Below are positions 25,025 through 34,012 of a stretch of 64,000 nt of DNA, piece after piece; the stretch's first letter is position 1; each line of letters opens with the position of its first letter. Origin of the DNA: Micromonospora eburnea (GTDB lineage Bacteria; Actinomycetota; Actinomycetes; Mycobacteriales; Micromonosporaceae); assembly GCF_900090225.1 (NCBI RefSeq), contig NZ_FMHY01000002.1, positions 1,302,001 through 1,366,000 of the forward strand. Direction: 5' to 3'. Under the pieces are notes generated by a model that was not told the DNA's origin, did no database searches, and saw only the letters and a program-made list of their open reading frames with translations. Made by a program: the position numbers and the translations under genes.

Positions 25025-25660
25025 ATGCGTACCGACATCCTGCGCAAGACCACCCTGACCGTCGCCGGTATCGCCGCCACCGCCGGTGGGATCGCCGGCC
25101 CTGCCATCGCCGCGCACGCCGCCGACAAGCCCGCCCCCAAGCCGGCCGCCGAGCGGGAACTCCACGTCCGCTACCAGGCCCAGCCCAACTTCTACTACTG
25201 CGGCCCCGCCGCCGCCCGTAACGCCCTCTCCGTCCAGGACAAGAACATCGACGTCGACACCATGGCCAAGGAGATGGGCACCACCGAGAACGGCACCAAC
25301 AGCATCAACGACATCACCCCGGTCCTGAACAAGGAGACCGGCAAGACCGACGCCTACCACTCGGTCGAGATCCGTGACAGCAAGGCCGACGACAAGCAGA
25401 CCGACAAGCTGCGCACCGACATCGTCCGCACCGTCGACGACGGCCGCGCCGTGGTCGCCAACATCGCCGGCACCGCCACCGACACCGACGGCAACACCCA
25501 CTCCTTCGAAGGCGGCCACTACATCAGCGTCGTCGGCTACCACGACAACGGCAAGACCGTCACCATCGCCGACTCCGCCAACCCGAACACCGCCTCCTAC
25601 CGGATGAGCGTCGACAACCTCGCCGACTGGATCGCCACCCGCGGCTACAGCACCTCCTGA
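25025..25660 (+). CDS. Secreted C39-like cysteine peptidase domain protein
   Basis: A 211-residue exported protein. A signal peptide (residues 1-33, ending AIAAHAA) is followed by a papain-like C39 fold. The catalytic Cys is in QPNFYYCGPAAARNAL (Cys59), and the catalytic His in FEGGHYISVVGYHDNGKTVTIADSA with the following Asp. There is no LPXTG or membrane anchor, so it is probably secreted. It is too small to be a bacteriocin exporter, and no lanthipeptide or ABC genes are adjacent. The target is unknown. A 17-bp terminator follows. Confidence 0.85.
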   Translation: MRTDILRKTTLTVAGIAATAGGIAGPAIAAHAADKPAPKPAAERELHVRYQAQPNFYYCGPAAARNALSVQDKNIDVDTMAKEMGTTENGTNSINDITPVLNKETGKTDAYHSVEIRDSKADDKQTDKLRTDIVRTVDDGRAVVANIAGTATDTDGNTHSFEGGHYISVVGYHDNGKTVTIADSANPNTASYRMSVDNLADWIATRGYSTS

Positions 25661-25685
25661 CCGGCAACCGCTGACAGGAGCGAAC

Positions 25686-25724
25686 ACGAAGGGCCCGACC
25701 CCCACAAGGGGTCGGGCCCTTCGT
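25686..25724. terminator. Bidirectional terminator between C39 peptidase and rpmB
   Basis: A perfect 17-bp stem (ACGAAGGGCCCGACCCC with its complement) and a CACAA loop, located between convergent genes. Confidence 0.85.
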
Positions 25725-25749
25725 CGTACGCCTCGCGGGCACGACAGAA

Positions 25750-25776
25750 GCCGGCGGACCGATCGGGTCCGCCGGC
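25750..25776 (-). terminator. Terminator hairpin of rpmB
   Basis: A perfect 11-bp stem GCCGGCGGACC/GGTCCGCCGGC with a 5-base loop, 31 bases past the rpmB stop. On the minus strand it is followed by CTTCTGTCGT. Confidence 0.65.
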
Positions 25777-25806
25777 AACCGACGAGTGTTGGGTGGCGCT
25801 ACCGCG

Positions 25807-25998
25807 TCAGGCGCGGGTGACCTTGCCGGCCTTGATGCACGACGTGCAGACCTGCATCTTCTTGGTGGTGCCGCCACCGGCCGGGGTACGCACCGACTGG
25901 ATGTTCGGGTTCCAGCGGCGGTTGGTCCGCCGGTGCGAGTGGGACACGTTGTGGCCGAAGCCCGGCCCCTTGCCACAGACGTCGCACACGCTAGCCAC
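25807..25998 (-). CDS. rpmB: 50S ribosomal protein L28
   Basis: A 63-residue L28 protein: [29 protein letters not shown] and [11 protein letters not shown]. Four Cys (two CxxC pairs) make this the zinc-binding form. AGGAG precedes the start. It stands alone, upstream and divergent of the FakA-like gene, as in many actinomycetes. Confidence 0.97.
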   Translation of the reverse strand: MASVCDVCGKGPGFGHNVSHSHRRTNRRWNPNIQSVRTPAGGGTTKKMQVCTSCIKAGKVTRA

Positions 25999-26236
25999 GG
26001 GATACTCCTGGGTTTGAAACGTTCATGAGGTCGCCGCCAGGCGCTGCCCGGGCAACCTGGTCAGGTTACCCGATGACATGCCGGTACGCCCAACCGGACC
26101 CGGCTGGAAGCGATGGAGACCTGCCCAGCGTACCGGTGGGGCAGGGCGGCCGGTCAGCGGCCCCGGCCCGGCGGACACGCCGACGCGGACCGGGCGACCC
26201 CGGCGCGTGTCGGTGCGCGCCAGTAGGCTTCCGGTC

Positions 26237-27853
26237 GTGCTGGACTCCCTCGACGCCGCCGCGGTACGCCGCTGGTGCGCGAGCGGGCTGGCCGCCCTCC
26301 AGCGGCACCAGGGCGAGGTCGACGACCTCAACGTCTACCCGGTCCCGGACGGCGACACCGGCACCAACCTGGTGCTCACCCTCACCTCCGCGCAGCAGGC
26401 CCTCGCCATGGACCTGGACACCCTGCCCGACGACGGGCACACCCCGCACGGGCACGCGCTGCGGCTGATGGCCCAGGGCGCGCTGCTGGGCGCGCGGGGC
26501 AACTCCGGGGTGATCCTGTCGCAGATCCTGCGTGGTCTCGCCGACGCGCTGGCCGCCGCCCCGGCGGTCCGCGGCCGGCAGTTCGCCGCCGGGTTGGCCG
26601 CCGCCACCACTGCCGCCTACGCCGCCGTCGCCCACCCGGTCGAGGGCACCCTGCTCACCGTGGTCGCCGCCGCCGCACGCGCCGCCGAGCAGGCGGACAG
26701 CGACGACCTGCGCAGCGTGGTGCGGGCCGCCGCGGCCGGTGCCGCCCGCTCGCTCGCGCGTACCCCGGAGCAGTTGCCCGCGCTGGCCCGCGCCGGTGTG
26801 GTGGACGCCGGCGGGCGCGGCCTCTGCCTGCTGCTGGACGCGCTGGTCGAGGTGGTCACCGGGGAGAGCCCCGAGCAGCCGCCGCCCGCGCGGCCCACGG
26901 TCCGCCCGCCCGCCACCGCCGTCCGGGAGACCGGCTCCCCGGCGTACGCCTACGAGGTGCAGTACCTGCTCGACGCCACCGACGAGGCGGTGGCCCGGCT
27001 GCGCGCCGAGCTGGACCCGCTCGGCGACTCGCTCGTCATCGTCGGCGACGGCAGCCCCGGCGGCGGCACCTGGAACGTGCACGTGCACGTCAACGACGTC
27101 GGCGCGGCGATCGAGGCGGGGGTCGTCGCCGGCCGCCCGCACCGGATCACGGTGACCCGGTTCGCCGACCAGGTCGCGCTGCCCGCGCCGGTCCCGCTGC
27201 CCGACGGCCGGGCGGCCGTGGTGGTGGCCACCGGCGCCGGCATCGCCGAGCTGTTCGCCGCCGAGGGGGCCACCGTGGTGCCGGCCAACCCGTCCACCGG
27301 CGAACTGCTCGACGCGATCCGGGCCACCGGGGCGGCCCGGGTGGTGGTGCTGCCCAACGACCCCAACACGCAGGCGGTGGCGAGCACCGCCGCGCGCGAG
27401 GCGCACGGGATCGGGGTGAAGGTGAGCGTGGTGCCCACTCGCTCCCCGGTGCAGGCCCTCGCCGCGCTCGCCGTGCGCGACCCGTCCCGGCGATTCGAGG
27501 ACGACGTCATCGCGATGGCCGAGGCCGCGGGCGCCTGCCGGTACGCCGAGGTCTGCCATGCCGGCCGGGAGGCGCTCACCGTGGCCGGCCCGTGCCGGCC
27601 GGGCGACGTGCTGGCACTGGTCGAGGGGGAGGTGCACCTCATCGGCGCCGACCTGGTGGCCACCTGCACCGCCGTGGTCGACCGGATGCTCGGCGGCGGT
27701 GGTGAGCTGGTCACCCTGCTCCGCGGGGCGGACGCCCCGGCCGGGCTGACCGACCGGGTACGCGAGCACGTCGAGCGTTCCTGGCCGTTCGTGGAGGTCC
27801 AGGCGTACGAGGGCGGGCAGCCGCACTATCCGCTACTGGTGGGGGTCGAATGA
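26237..27853 (+). CDS. DAK2 domain fatty acid kinase (FakA/YloV-like)
   Basis: A 538-residue protein. The N-terminal DhaL-like kinase domain (residues 1-200) has DDLNVYPVPDGDTGTNLVLTL with Mg-binding Asp residues, ARGNSGVILSQILRGLADAL and VDAGGRGLCLLLDAL. The C-terminal YloV domain carries GDSLVIVGDGSPGGGTWNVHVHVNDVGAAIEAG and VVLPNDPNTQAVASTAA. FakA phosphorylates FakB-bound fatty acids, which PlsX can then use. No fakB is in the window. GTG at 26237 is chosen because it starts the domain. It overlaps recG by ATGA, the conserved actinobacterial pair. Confidence 0.88.
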   Translation: MLDSLDAAAVRRWCASGLAALQRHQGEVDDLNVYPVPDGDTGTNLVLTLTSAQQALAMDLDTLPDDGHTPHGHALRLMAQGALLGARGNSGVILSQILRGLADALAAAPAVRGRQFAAGLAAATTAAYAAVAHPVEGTLLTVVAAAARAAEQADSDDLRSVVRAAAAGAARSLARTPEQLPALARAGVVDAGGRGLCLLLDALVEVVTGESPEQPPPARPTVRPPATAVRETGSPAYAYEVQYLLDATDEAVARLRAELDPLGDSLVIVGDGSPGGGTWNVHVHVNDVGAAIEAGVVAGRPHRITVTRFADQVALPAPVPLPDGRAAVVVATGAGIAELFAAEGATVVPANPSTGELLDAIRATGAARVVVLPNDPNTQAVASTAAREAHGIGVKVSVVPTRSPVQALAALAVRDPSRRFEDDVIAMAEAAGACRYAEVCHAGREALTVAGPCRPGDVLALVEGEVHLIGADLVATCTAVVDRMLGGGGELVTLLRGADAPAGLTDRVREHVERSWPFVEVQAYEGGQPHYPLLVGVE

Positions 27854-30051
27854 CGAGCGAACCGGCCACGGTCGACACGCCACTGAAGAAGCTGGTCGGG
27901 GAGAAGACCGCCAAGGCCCTGGCCGGCCACCTCGACCTGCACACCGCCGGCGACCTGATCTACCACTTTCCCCGCCGCTACGACGAGCGCGGCGAGCACA
28001 CCGACATCCGCTCGCTGGACGTGGGGGAGCAGGTCACCGTGCTGGCCCAGGTGCAGCGCACCGCCGTACGACCGATGCGCCAGCGCCGGGGCAGCCTGCT
28101 GGAGGTGACCGTCGGGGACGGCTCCGGCGGCGTACTCACCCTCACCTTCTTCGGCAACCAGGCGTGGCGGGAGCGGGAGCTGCGCCCCGGCCGGTGGGGG
28201 CTGTTCGCCGGCAAGGTCACCGAGTTCCGGGGCAAGCGACAGCTCAACGGCCCGGAGTACGTCCTGCTCGGCGAGGGCGGCGACGGCGAGGCGGCGGCCA
28301 ACGAGGAGGTCGAGGAGTTCGCCGGGGCGCTGATTCCGGTCTACCCGGCCGCCGCGGCGGTGCCGACCTGGGTGATCGCCCGCTGCGTGCGGGTCGTGCT
28401 GGACACCTTCACCCCGCCGGAGGACCCGCTGCCGGCCACCGTCCGGGCCACCCGGAACCTGGTCGGCATCGGGTCGGCGCTGCGTGAGATCCATCGACCG
28501 TCCACCAAGGAGGAGCTGTATCGGGCCCGGCGCCGGCTCAAGTGGGACGAGGCGTTCGCCGTGCAGCTCACCCTGGTGCAGCGCAAGCACCGGGCGGCGG
28601 CCTGGCCGGCGCGGGCCCGGCCCGCCAAACCGGGCGGCCTGCTGGACGCGTTCGACGCCCGGCTGCCGTACGAGCTGACCGCCGGCCAGCAGGCCGTGGG
28701 CCGGGAGATCGCCGCCGACCTGGCCACCGCGCACCCGATGCACCGGCTGCTCCAGGGCGAGGTGGGCTCCGGCAAGACCGTGGTCGCGTTGCGGGCCATG
28801 CTCCAGGTGGTCGACGCCGGTGGGCAGGCGGCGCTGCTTGCCCCGACCGAGGTGCTCGCCGCCCAGCACCACCGGGGCATGCTCGACCTGCTCGGCCCGC
28901 TTGCGCAGGCCGGCGAGCTGGGCGCGGCCGACAACGCCACCCGGGTGGAGCTGGTCACCGGATCGCTCGGCGCGGCGGCCCGGCGGCGGGCGCTCGCCGA
29001 GGTGGCCGAGGGGCGGGCCGGCATCGTGCTGGGCACCCACGCCCTGCTCTACGAGGGGGTCGACTTCCACGACCTGGGCCTGGTGGTCGTCGACGAGCAG
29101 CACCGGTTCGGTGTGGAGCAGCGGGACGCGCTGCGCGCCAAGGCCGACCAGCCGCCGCACGTGCTGGTCATGACCGCCACCCCGATCCCGCGTACGGTCG
29201 CGATGACCGTCTACGGCGACCTGGAGGTCTCCACCCTCTCCCAGTTGCCGCAGGGGCGTTCGCCGATCGCCTCGCACGTGGTGCCGGCCGCCGAGAAGCC
29301 AGCCTTCCTCGACCGGGCCTGGCGCCGGTTGCGCGAGGAGGTCGCCGCCGGCCACCAGGCGTACGTGGTCTGCCCGCGTATCGGTGAGGGACCGCAGAGC
29401 GACGAGGAGGCTCCACGCGAGGACGACAACGGCCGCCGGCCGCCCCTCGCGGTGACCGAGGTGGCGCCGCTGCTCGCCGAGGGCCCGCTGCACGGGCTGC
29501 GGATCGGCGTACTGCACGGGCGGCTGCCGGCCGACGAGAAGGACGCGGTGATGCGCTCCTTCGCCGCCGGCGATCTGGACGTGCTGGTGGCGACGACGGT
29601 GGTCGAGGTGGGCGTGAACGTGCCCAACGCCACCGTGATGATCGTGCTGGACGCCGACCGGTTCGGCGTATCCCAACTGCACCAGTTGCGCGGGCGGGTC
29701 GGTCGGGGCTCGGCCGCCGGCCTCTGTCTGCTGGTGACGGAGGCGGTGGAGGGCTCGTCGGCCCGGGAGCGGTTGGACGCGGTCGCTTCGACCACGGACG
29801 GCTTCAAGCTCGCCGAGCTGGACCTGGAGCAGCGCCGCGAGGGCGACGTGCTGGGCGCGACCCAGTCCGGCCGCCGGTCCCACCTGCGATTGTTGTCGCT
29901 GCTGCGGGACACCGACCTGATCCGCGACGCCCGCGCCGAGGCGATCGCCCTGGTCGAGGAGGACCCGGAGCTGGCCCGGCATCCCGCCCTGGCCGCCTCG
30001 GTCGCCGCCCTGGTCGACGAGGAACGCGCCGAGTACCTGGAAAAGGGCTGA
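27850..30051 (+). CDS. recG: ATP-dependent DNA helicase RecG
   Basis: A 733-residue branch-migration helicase for stalled forks and Holliday junctions. The N-terminal wedge OB domain (YHFPRRYDERGEHTDIRSL, GVLTLTFFGNQAW) is followed by helicase motifs: LLQGEVGSGKTVVALRAM (Walker A), APTEVLAAQHH, VVVDEQHRFGVEQR (DEQH), MTATPIPRT, and in the second RecA lobe VATTVVEVGVNVPNATVMIV and QLHQLRGRVGRG. Length is typical. It overlaps the previous gene by 4 bases, which suggests coupled translation. Confidence 0.97.
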   Translation: MTSEPATVDTPLKKLVGEKTAKALAGHLDLHTAGDLIYHFPRRYDERGEHTDIRSLDVGEQVTVLAQVQRTAVRPMRQRRGSLLEVTVGDGSGGVLTLTFFGNQAWRERELRPGRWGLFAGKVTEFRGKRQLNGPEYVLLGEGGDGEAAANEEVEEFAGALIPVYPAAAAVPTWVIARCVRVVLDTFTPPEDPLPATVRATRNLVGIGSALREIHRPSTKEELYRARRRLKWDEAFAVQLTLVQRKHRAAAWPARARPAKPGGLLDAFDARLPYELTAGQQAVGREIAADLATAHPMHRLLQGEVGSGKTVVALRAMLQVVDAGGQAALLAPTEVLAAQHHRGMLDLLGPLAQAGELGAADNATRVELVTGSLGAAARRRALAEVAEGRAGIVLGTHALLYEGVDFHDLGLVVVDEQHRFGVEQRDALRAKADQPPHVLVMTATPIPRTVAMTVYGDLEVSTLSQLPQGRSPIASHVVPAAEKPAFLDRAWRRLREEVAAGHQAYVVCPRIGEGPQSDEEAPREDDNGRRPPLAVTEVAPLLAEGPLHGLRIGVLHGRLPADEKDAVMRSFAAGDLDVLVATTVVEVGVNVPNATVMIVLDADRFGVSQLHQLRGRVGRGSAAGLCLLVTEAVEGSSARERLDAVASTTDGFKLAELDLEQRREGDVLGATQSGRRSHLRLLSLLRDTDLIRDARAEAIALVEEDPELARHPALAASVAALVDEERAEYLEKG

Positions 30052-30067
30052 CGGCGCTCTCGCCGCC

Positions 30068-30217
30068 TGGCGTGATCGCCTTCATGCGCGGCCGTCGCGC
30101 TGGCGTGATCGGCTCCACTTGCGGCATCCGTCGCGCCCGCGTGATCGACTCCACTTGCGGCATCCGGTGGTCTTCCGCGGCCTAGAGGCACCGATATGCC
30201 GCATGTGGAGTCGATCA
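30068..30217. repeat. Intergenic TGATC family A element with iterated left arm, copy 3
   Basis: The full hairpin is 30142-30217: 22-base arms (TGATCGACTCCACTTGCGGC...) with one mismatch and a loop containing CCGGTGGTCT. Two extra left-arm-like units precede it, starting TGATC at 30073 and 30106 (33 and 36 bases apart), without matching right arms. It fills most of the gap between recG and the surface protein, two convergent genes. Confidence 0.75.
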
Positions 30218-30341
30218 TCCCTCCGTTCGGCAGAGCGGCCCGGGAAGAGCGGCTGACTAGCGGACCGGATACGCCGAGGGCGCGCCGACCTGGTGGTCGA
30301 CGCGCCCTCGGTTCAGTTCAGCGCGAGTGGTTCAGCGCGGA

Positions 30342-31358
30342 TCAGGCGGTGAAGCGGATCCGACGACGGCGAGCCATCACGAAGAACACCGCACCAGCGG
30401 CGAGCAGCACGGCGGCAACACCGGTGATCACGCCGGCGGCCGGGCCGGTGACCGGCAGACCGCCACCGTCGCACTCGGCCGGCTTCTCCCAGGTGACGGC
30501 GTCCTCGGGGTCGCCCTTCTCGCCCTCGAAGCTCGGGATGATGGTCAGACCCTTGTGGGCCTTGAAGGTCACCTCGGTCTTCTTGCCCGGGATCAGCTCC
30601 AGCTTCTTCGTCTCACCCTTCTCCGAGGTGAAGACGATGGTGGCCTCGACGCCGTCAGCCGGGTTGTCGGCGGTCACGGTCAGCTCGTCACAGGTGAAGA
30701 TGATCTCGAAGACCGGCGCGTTGGGCTCCTCCGGCACCAGCGGGCCGGACGGCTCGCTCGGCTGGGGGGTCGGCTCGGCCGACTCGGAGGGCTGGACGGA
30801 CTCGGACGGCTCGACCGTCGGCTCGACGGACTCGGAGGGCTCGACCGACGGCTCGGGAGACTGGGACGGCTCCGGCGACTGGGACGGCTCGGGAGACTGG
30901 GACGGCTCCGGCGAGGCCGGCGGCTGCGACTCGCAGTTCTTCGTCGCCTTCGCGGTGCCGGTCGCGGTGTTCTTGTGCAGGTTCTTGCCGCGTACCCACT
31001 CGGCGCTGACCTTGAGCTGGGCCGCCTGGCCCTTGGGGACGATCTGCTCGCCTTCGAGCTTGCCGTACTTGGTCTTGCCGTTCTCCCTGCTGCCAGCAGG
31101 GAGAACGGCATCGGTGTGGATGTTGGTGACCTCGGTGCCGGACGGGGTCCACACCGACGTGATCTTGCCTGCCAGGTCCCACTCGCTGTTTTCTACGGTC
31201 CAGTTGACACGCAGGTCACCGTTGGGCAGCTTGCATGCCTTGCCGCTGATGGTGGTGTGGTGGGCCAAGGCCGGGCTGGCGACGACCGCCACGCCCGTGA
31301 GGCCGATCAGCGCGCCGGCAGCGACCGCCGCGACACGCCGGAGGTTCAGACGGTTCAC
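30342..31358 (-). CDS. Sortase-anchored (LPXTG) surface protein with Pro/Ser/Glu repeat stalk
   Basis: A 338-residue protein. A signal peptide (residues 1-32, ending SPALA) is followed by a folded N-terminal domain (residues 33-130). Next comes a low-complexity stalk of SPEPSQ and VEPSES repeats (about 135-200), then a beta-rich domain (about 205-290). The sorting signal is LPVTG at 301-305, a hydrophobic helix and RRRR. GTG at 31358 is favoured by AGGAG 6 bases upstream. It is expected to be linked covalently to peptidoglycan by a sortase; none is encoded nearby. Ligand or role unknown. Confidence 0.85.
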   Translation of the reverse strand: MNRLNLRRVAAVAAGALIGLTGVAVVASPALAHHTTISGKACKLPNGDLRVNWTVENSEWDLAGKITSVWTPSGTEVTNIHTDAVLPAGSRENGKTKYGKLEGEQIVPKGQAAQLKVSAEWVRGKNLHKNTATGTAKATKNCESQPPASPEPSQSPEPSQSPEPSQSPEPSVEPSESVEPTVEPSESVQPSESAEPTPQPSEPSGPLVPEEPNAPVFEIIFTCDELTVTADNPADGVEATIVFTSEKGETKKLELIPGKKTEVTFKAHKGLTIIPSFEGEKGDPEDAVTWEKPAECDGGGLPVTGPAAGVITGVAAVLLAAGAVFFVMARRRRIRFTA

Positions 31359-31612
31359 GTCTACTCCTGTTTGGGGGAAGCAGAGACTGTGACAGGTGGG
31401 GGGGAAAACCACACGCCGCACCCGCACCGGCAGACCTTATCGATATGCGCGTGCCCAGGGCGGCCTTCAGCGCTCACTAAGGATCTCGTTGTAAATCTGT
31501 GACCTTATGTGGCCGCAGAGTAGTTGCGTAATCGCGTATGGCTTGGGGTTCCAGGTGCCCGGATGGCGACCCTGGCGTCGCGTAGCGTCATGGACATGTG
31601 CGGGAGCAATCG

Positions 31613-32176
31613 GTGACCCGGATCGTGGCCGGGACGCTCGGCGGGCGGCGGATCGCCGCGCCGCCCGGCGCCGGCACCCGGCCCACCTCCGACCGGGTCC
31701 GGGAGGCGTTGTTCAGCGCGGTGCAGGCCGATCTCGACCTCGACGGGGCGCGCTTCGCCGACCTGTACGCCGGCTCCGGCGCGGTCGGGCTGGAGGCGCT
31801 GTCCCGGGGCGCGGAGCACGTGCTGCTGGTCGAGTCCGACGCCCGGGCGGCCCGGGTGATCCGGGAGAACATCGCCGTGCTGCGGGCCGCCCCGGCCGCC
31901 CGCCTGGTCACCGGCAAGGTGTCCACCGTGCTCGCGGCCGGACCCGACGGCGGGCCGTACGACGTGGTCTTCGCCGACCCGCCGTACGCCGTACCCGACC
32001 AGGAGATCACCGCGATGCTGGCCGCGCTGGTCGACGGCGGCTGGCTGGCCCCGGACGCCCTGGTGATTCTGGAGCGGTCCAGTCGCACCGGCCAGGTCAC
32101 CTGGGTGGAGGGCATCACGCCCGAGCGCAGCCGTCGTTACGGCGAGACCACTCTTTGGTACGGTCGCCGATCATGA
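31613..32176 (+). CDS. rsmD: 16S rRNA (guanine966-N2)-methyltransferase
   Basis: A 187-residue SAM methyltransferase of the RsmD family: TRIVAGTLGGRRIAAPPGAGTRPTSDRVREALF, FADLYAGSGAVGLEALSRGA (SAM motif), and VVFADPPYAVPD (catalytic DPPY). GTG at 31613 is preferred over GTG at 31598 because GGGAG lies 6 bases upstream. It overlaps coaD by ATGA, the common actinobacterial pair. Confidence 0.95.
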   Translation: MTRIVAGTLGGRRIAAPPGAGTRPTSDRVREALFSAVQADLDLDGARFADLYAGSGAVGLEALSRGAEHVLLVESDARAARVIRENIAVLRAAPAARLVTGKVSTVLAAGPDGGPYDVVFADPPYAVPDQEITAMLAALVDGGWLAPDALVILERSSRTGQVTWVEGITPERSRRYGETTLWYGRRS

Positions 32177-32661
32177 GACGTGCGGTCTGCCCGGGCTCCT
32201 TCGACCCGGTCACCAACGGACACCTCGACATCATCGGCCGGGCCAGCCGGCTCTTTGACGAGGTGATCGTCGGCGTGCTGGTCAACCAGTCCAAGCAGGG
32301 GCTGTTCAGCGTCGATGAGCGTATCGCCATGCTCCGCAAGGTGACCGTGTCGTACGACAACGTGCGGGTGGAGTCGTTCCGCGGACTGCTGGTGGACTTC
32401 TGCCGCGCCCAGCAGGCGAGTGTGCTGATCAAGGGCCTGCGCGCGGTGAGCGACTTCGACTACGAACTCCAGATGGCCCAGATGAACATCGGCCTGGCCG
32501 GCGTGGAGACGCTCTTCATGCCGACCAACCCGCTCTACTCGTTCCTCTCCTCCAGCCTGGTCAAGGACGTGGCCAAGTGGGGTGGCGACGTCTCGGCGCA
32601 CGTCCCCGACGTGGTCCGCGAGCAGCTCGTCGCCCGCCTCCACCCGGACGCCCGGGCCTGA
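32173..32661 (+). CDS. coaD: Phosphopantetheine adenylyltransferase
   Basis: A 162-residue enzyme of coenzyme A synthesis. The nucleotidyltransferase motif FDPVTNGHLDIIGRA holds the TxGH active site near the N-terminus. KGLRAVSDFDYELQMAQMNIGL and the late SSSLVKDVA block are typical. Normal length. The ATG overlaps the rsmD stop (ATGA), so translation is coupled. Confidence 0.97.
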   Translation: MRRAVCPGSFDPVTNGHLDIIGRASRLFDEVIVGVLVNQSKQGLFSVDERIAMLRKVTVSYDNVRVESFRGLLVDFCRAQQASVLIKGLRAVSDFDYELQMAQMNIGLAGVETLFMPTNPLYSFLSSSLVKDVAKWGGDVSAHVPDVVREQLVARLHPDARA

Positions 32662-32819
32662 TCCGGGCGCCGCCCGGCACCGGACGGGCGGCACACGACG
32701 CGCCGGGAGGGGTGCGTCGGCGCGGGGTGGTACGGGCGCGACATGATGTGTGCAGCGCCGAACCCGGGCGCAGGCCGCATCATGTAGGTCGGCCGACGAA
32801 CGACAGGAGTGAGGTACCG

Positions 32820-33317
32820 GTGGACCCGCTCGATCGCATCGACGAACTGATCGCCATGGTGGAGCAGGCCCGCTCCGTCCCGATGTCGCGCAACAACTGC
32901 ATGGTCGACCGGGGCGAGATGATCGCTGCTCTCGACGAGCTGCGCGCGGAGCTTCCCGCCGACCTGCGCCGGGCCGCCGCGCTGCTGGAGGAGCGGGACA
33001 AGATCATGGAGGCCGGCAAGCGCGAGGCCGACCGGATCATCAGCGAGGGTGAGGCGGAACACGCCCGCCTGGTCTCGGTGAACGAGATCACGGTCTCCGC
33101 CGAGCACGAGGGCGCCCGGATCATCGCCGAGGCCCGCAGCGAGGCGCAGCGCCTCCGCGACGAGGTGGACGACTACGTCGACACCGCGCTGGCCAACTTC
33201 GAGCAGTTCCTCACCCGGGCGCTCGCCTCGATCGAGCGCGGCCGGGACAAGATGCACGCGCTGCGCGAGATCGGCACCTTCGCCGGTGACGAGGCCGACC
33301 GCCCGCTACCCTTCTGA
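32820..33317 (+). CDS. DivIVA-like coiled-coil protein (Rv2927c homologue)
   Basis: A 165-residue protein, almost all helical and charged. It starts VDPLDRIDELIAMVEQARSVPMSRNNCMVDRGEMIAALDELR and continues as a long coiled coil (KREADRIISEGEAEHARLVS...). Position (after coaD, before DUF177-rpmF) and sequence match the conserved actinobacterial gene Rv2927c. That family resembles DivIVA or the ATP synthase b subunit and has been tied to envelope or polar-growth functions. GTG at 32820 follows AGGAGTGAGG. The role is inferred from family context. Confidence 0.8.
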   Translation: MDPLDRIDELIAMVEQARSVPMSRNNCMVDRGEMIAALDELRAELPADLRRAAALLEERDKIMEAGKREADRIISEGEAEHARLVSVNEITVSAEHEGARIIAEARSEAQRLRDEVDDYVDTALANFEQFLTRALASIERGRDKMHALREIGTFAGDEADRPLPF

Positions 33318-33443
33318 GCGGCCCCTGGCCGGCGGCCGACAGCCGGCCACCGACGGGCCGGGGCGAGCGACGCCCCGGTTCGACGGTCCGGCCATCGCCC
33401 AGGTAACCTTCTTTGTCGGCCTCTCACCGGCCGGAGTCTGACT

Positions 33444-34007
33444 ATGCCCAAACACACGCCATCCCCACTCAACCCCAGGTCGCCGCTGGTCCTCGACACG
33501 AGGGAGCTGCCGCGTCGGCCTGGCGCGTTGCGTACGGTCAAGCGGGTCGTGCCGGCACCGGAGGACCTCGGCGTGGAGTTGATCGGCGTGCCGGCGGGCG
33601 CGGACCTCGACCTCGACCTGAGGTTGGAGTCGGTGTCCGAGGGCGTGCTCGTCTCCGGGACCGTCACCGGCCCCGTCAAGGGCGAGTGCGGTCGCTGCCT
33701 GCGCCAGATCGACGACTCGGTGGCCGTGCGGATCCAGGAGCTGTACGCGTACGAGAACAGCACCACGGACGACACGACCGACGAGGACGAGGTAGGCCGG
33801 ATGCAGGGCGATCTGATCGACCTGGAGCCGGCGCTGCGGGACGCGGTGGTGCTCGCGCTGCCGACCAACCCGCTCTGCCGGGAGGACTGCCCAGGCTTGT
33901 GCCCCGACTGCGGGGTGCACTGGGACGATCTGCCGGCCGACCACAGCCATCAGCAGATCGACCCGCGTTGGGCGGGCCTGTCGCAACTGACCCGTACAGA
34001 GGAGTAA
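33444..34007 (+). CDS. DUF177 (YceD-like) protein
   Basis: A 187-residue DUF177 protein: PLVLDTRELPRRPGALRTVKR at the start, GTVTGPVKGECGRCLRQIDDSVAVRIQELY, and a C-terminal Cys cluster CREDCPGLCPDCGVHWDDLPADH suggesting metal binding. The family is found beside rpmF in most bacteria and is implicated in ribosome assembly (23S rRNA accumulation in E. coli YceD and its plant homologue). rpmF follows after 5 bases. Confidence 0.92.
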   Translation: MPKHTPSPLNPRSPLVLDTRELPRRPGALRTVKRVVPAPEDLGVELIGVPAGADLDLDLRLESVSEGVLVSGTVTGPVKGECGRCLRQIDDSVAVRIQELYAYENSTTDDTTDEDEVGRMQGDLIDLEPALRDAVVLALPTNPLCREDCPGLCPDCGVHWDDLPADHSHQQIDPRWAGLSQLTRTEE

Positions 34008-34012
34008 GAACC

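Noticed and set aside
25025..25660. Lanthipeptide or bacteriocin export locus suggested by the C39 domain
   Set aside because: No ABC exporter domain, leader peptide or modification gene is adjacent. The protein itself is secreted by a signal peptide.
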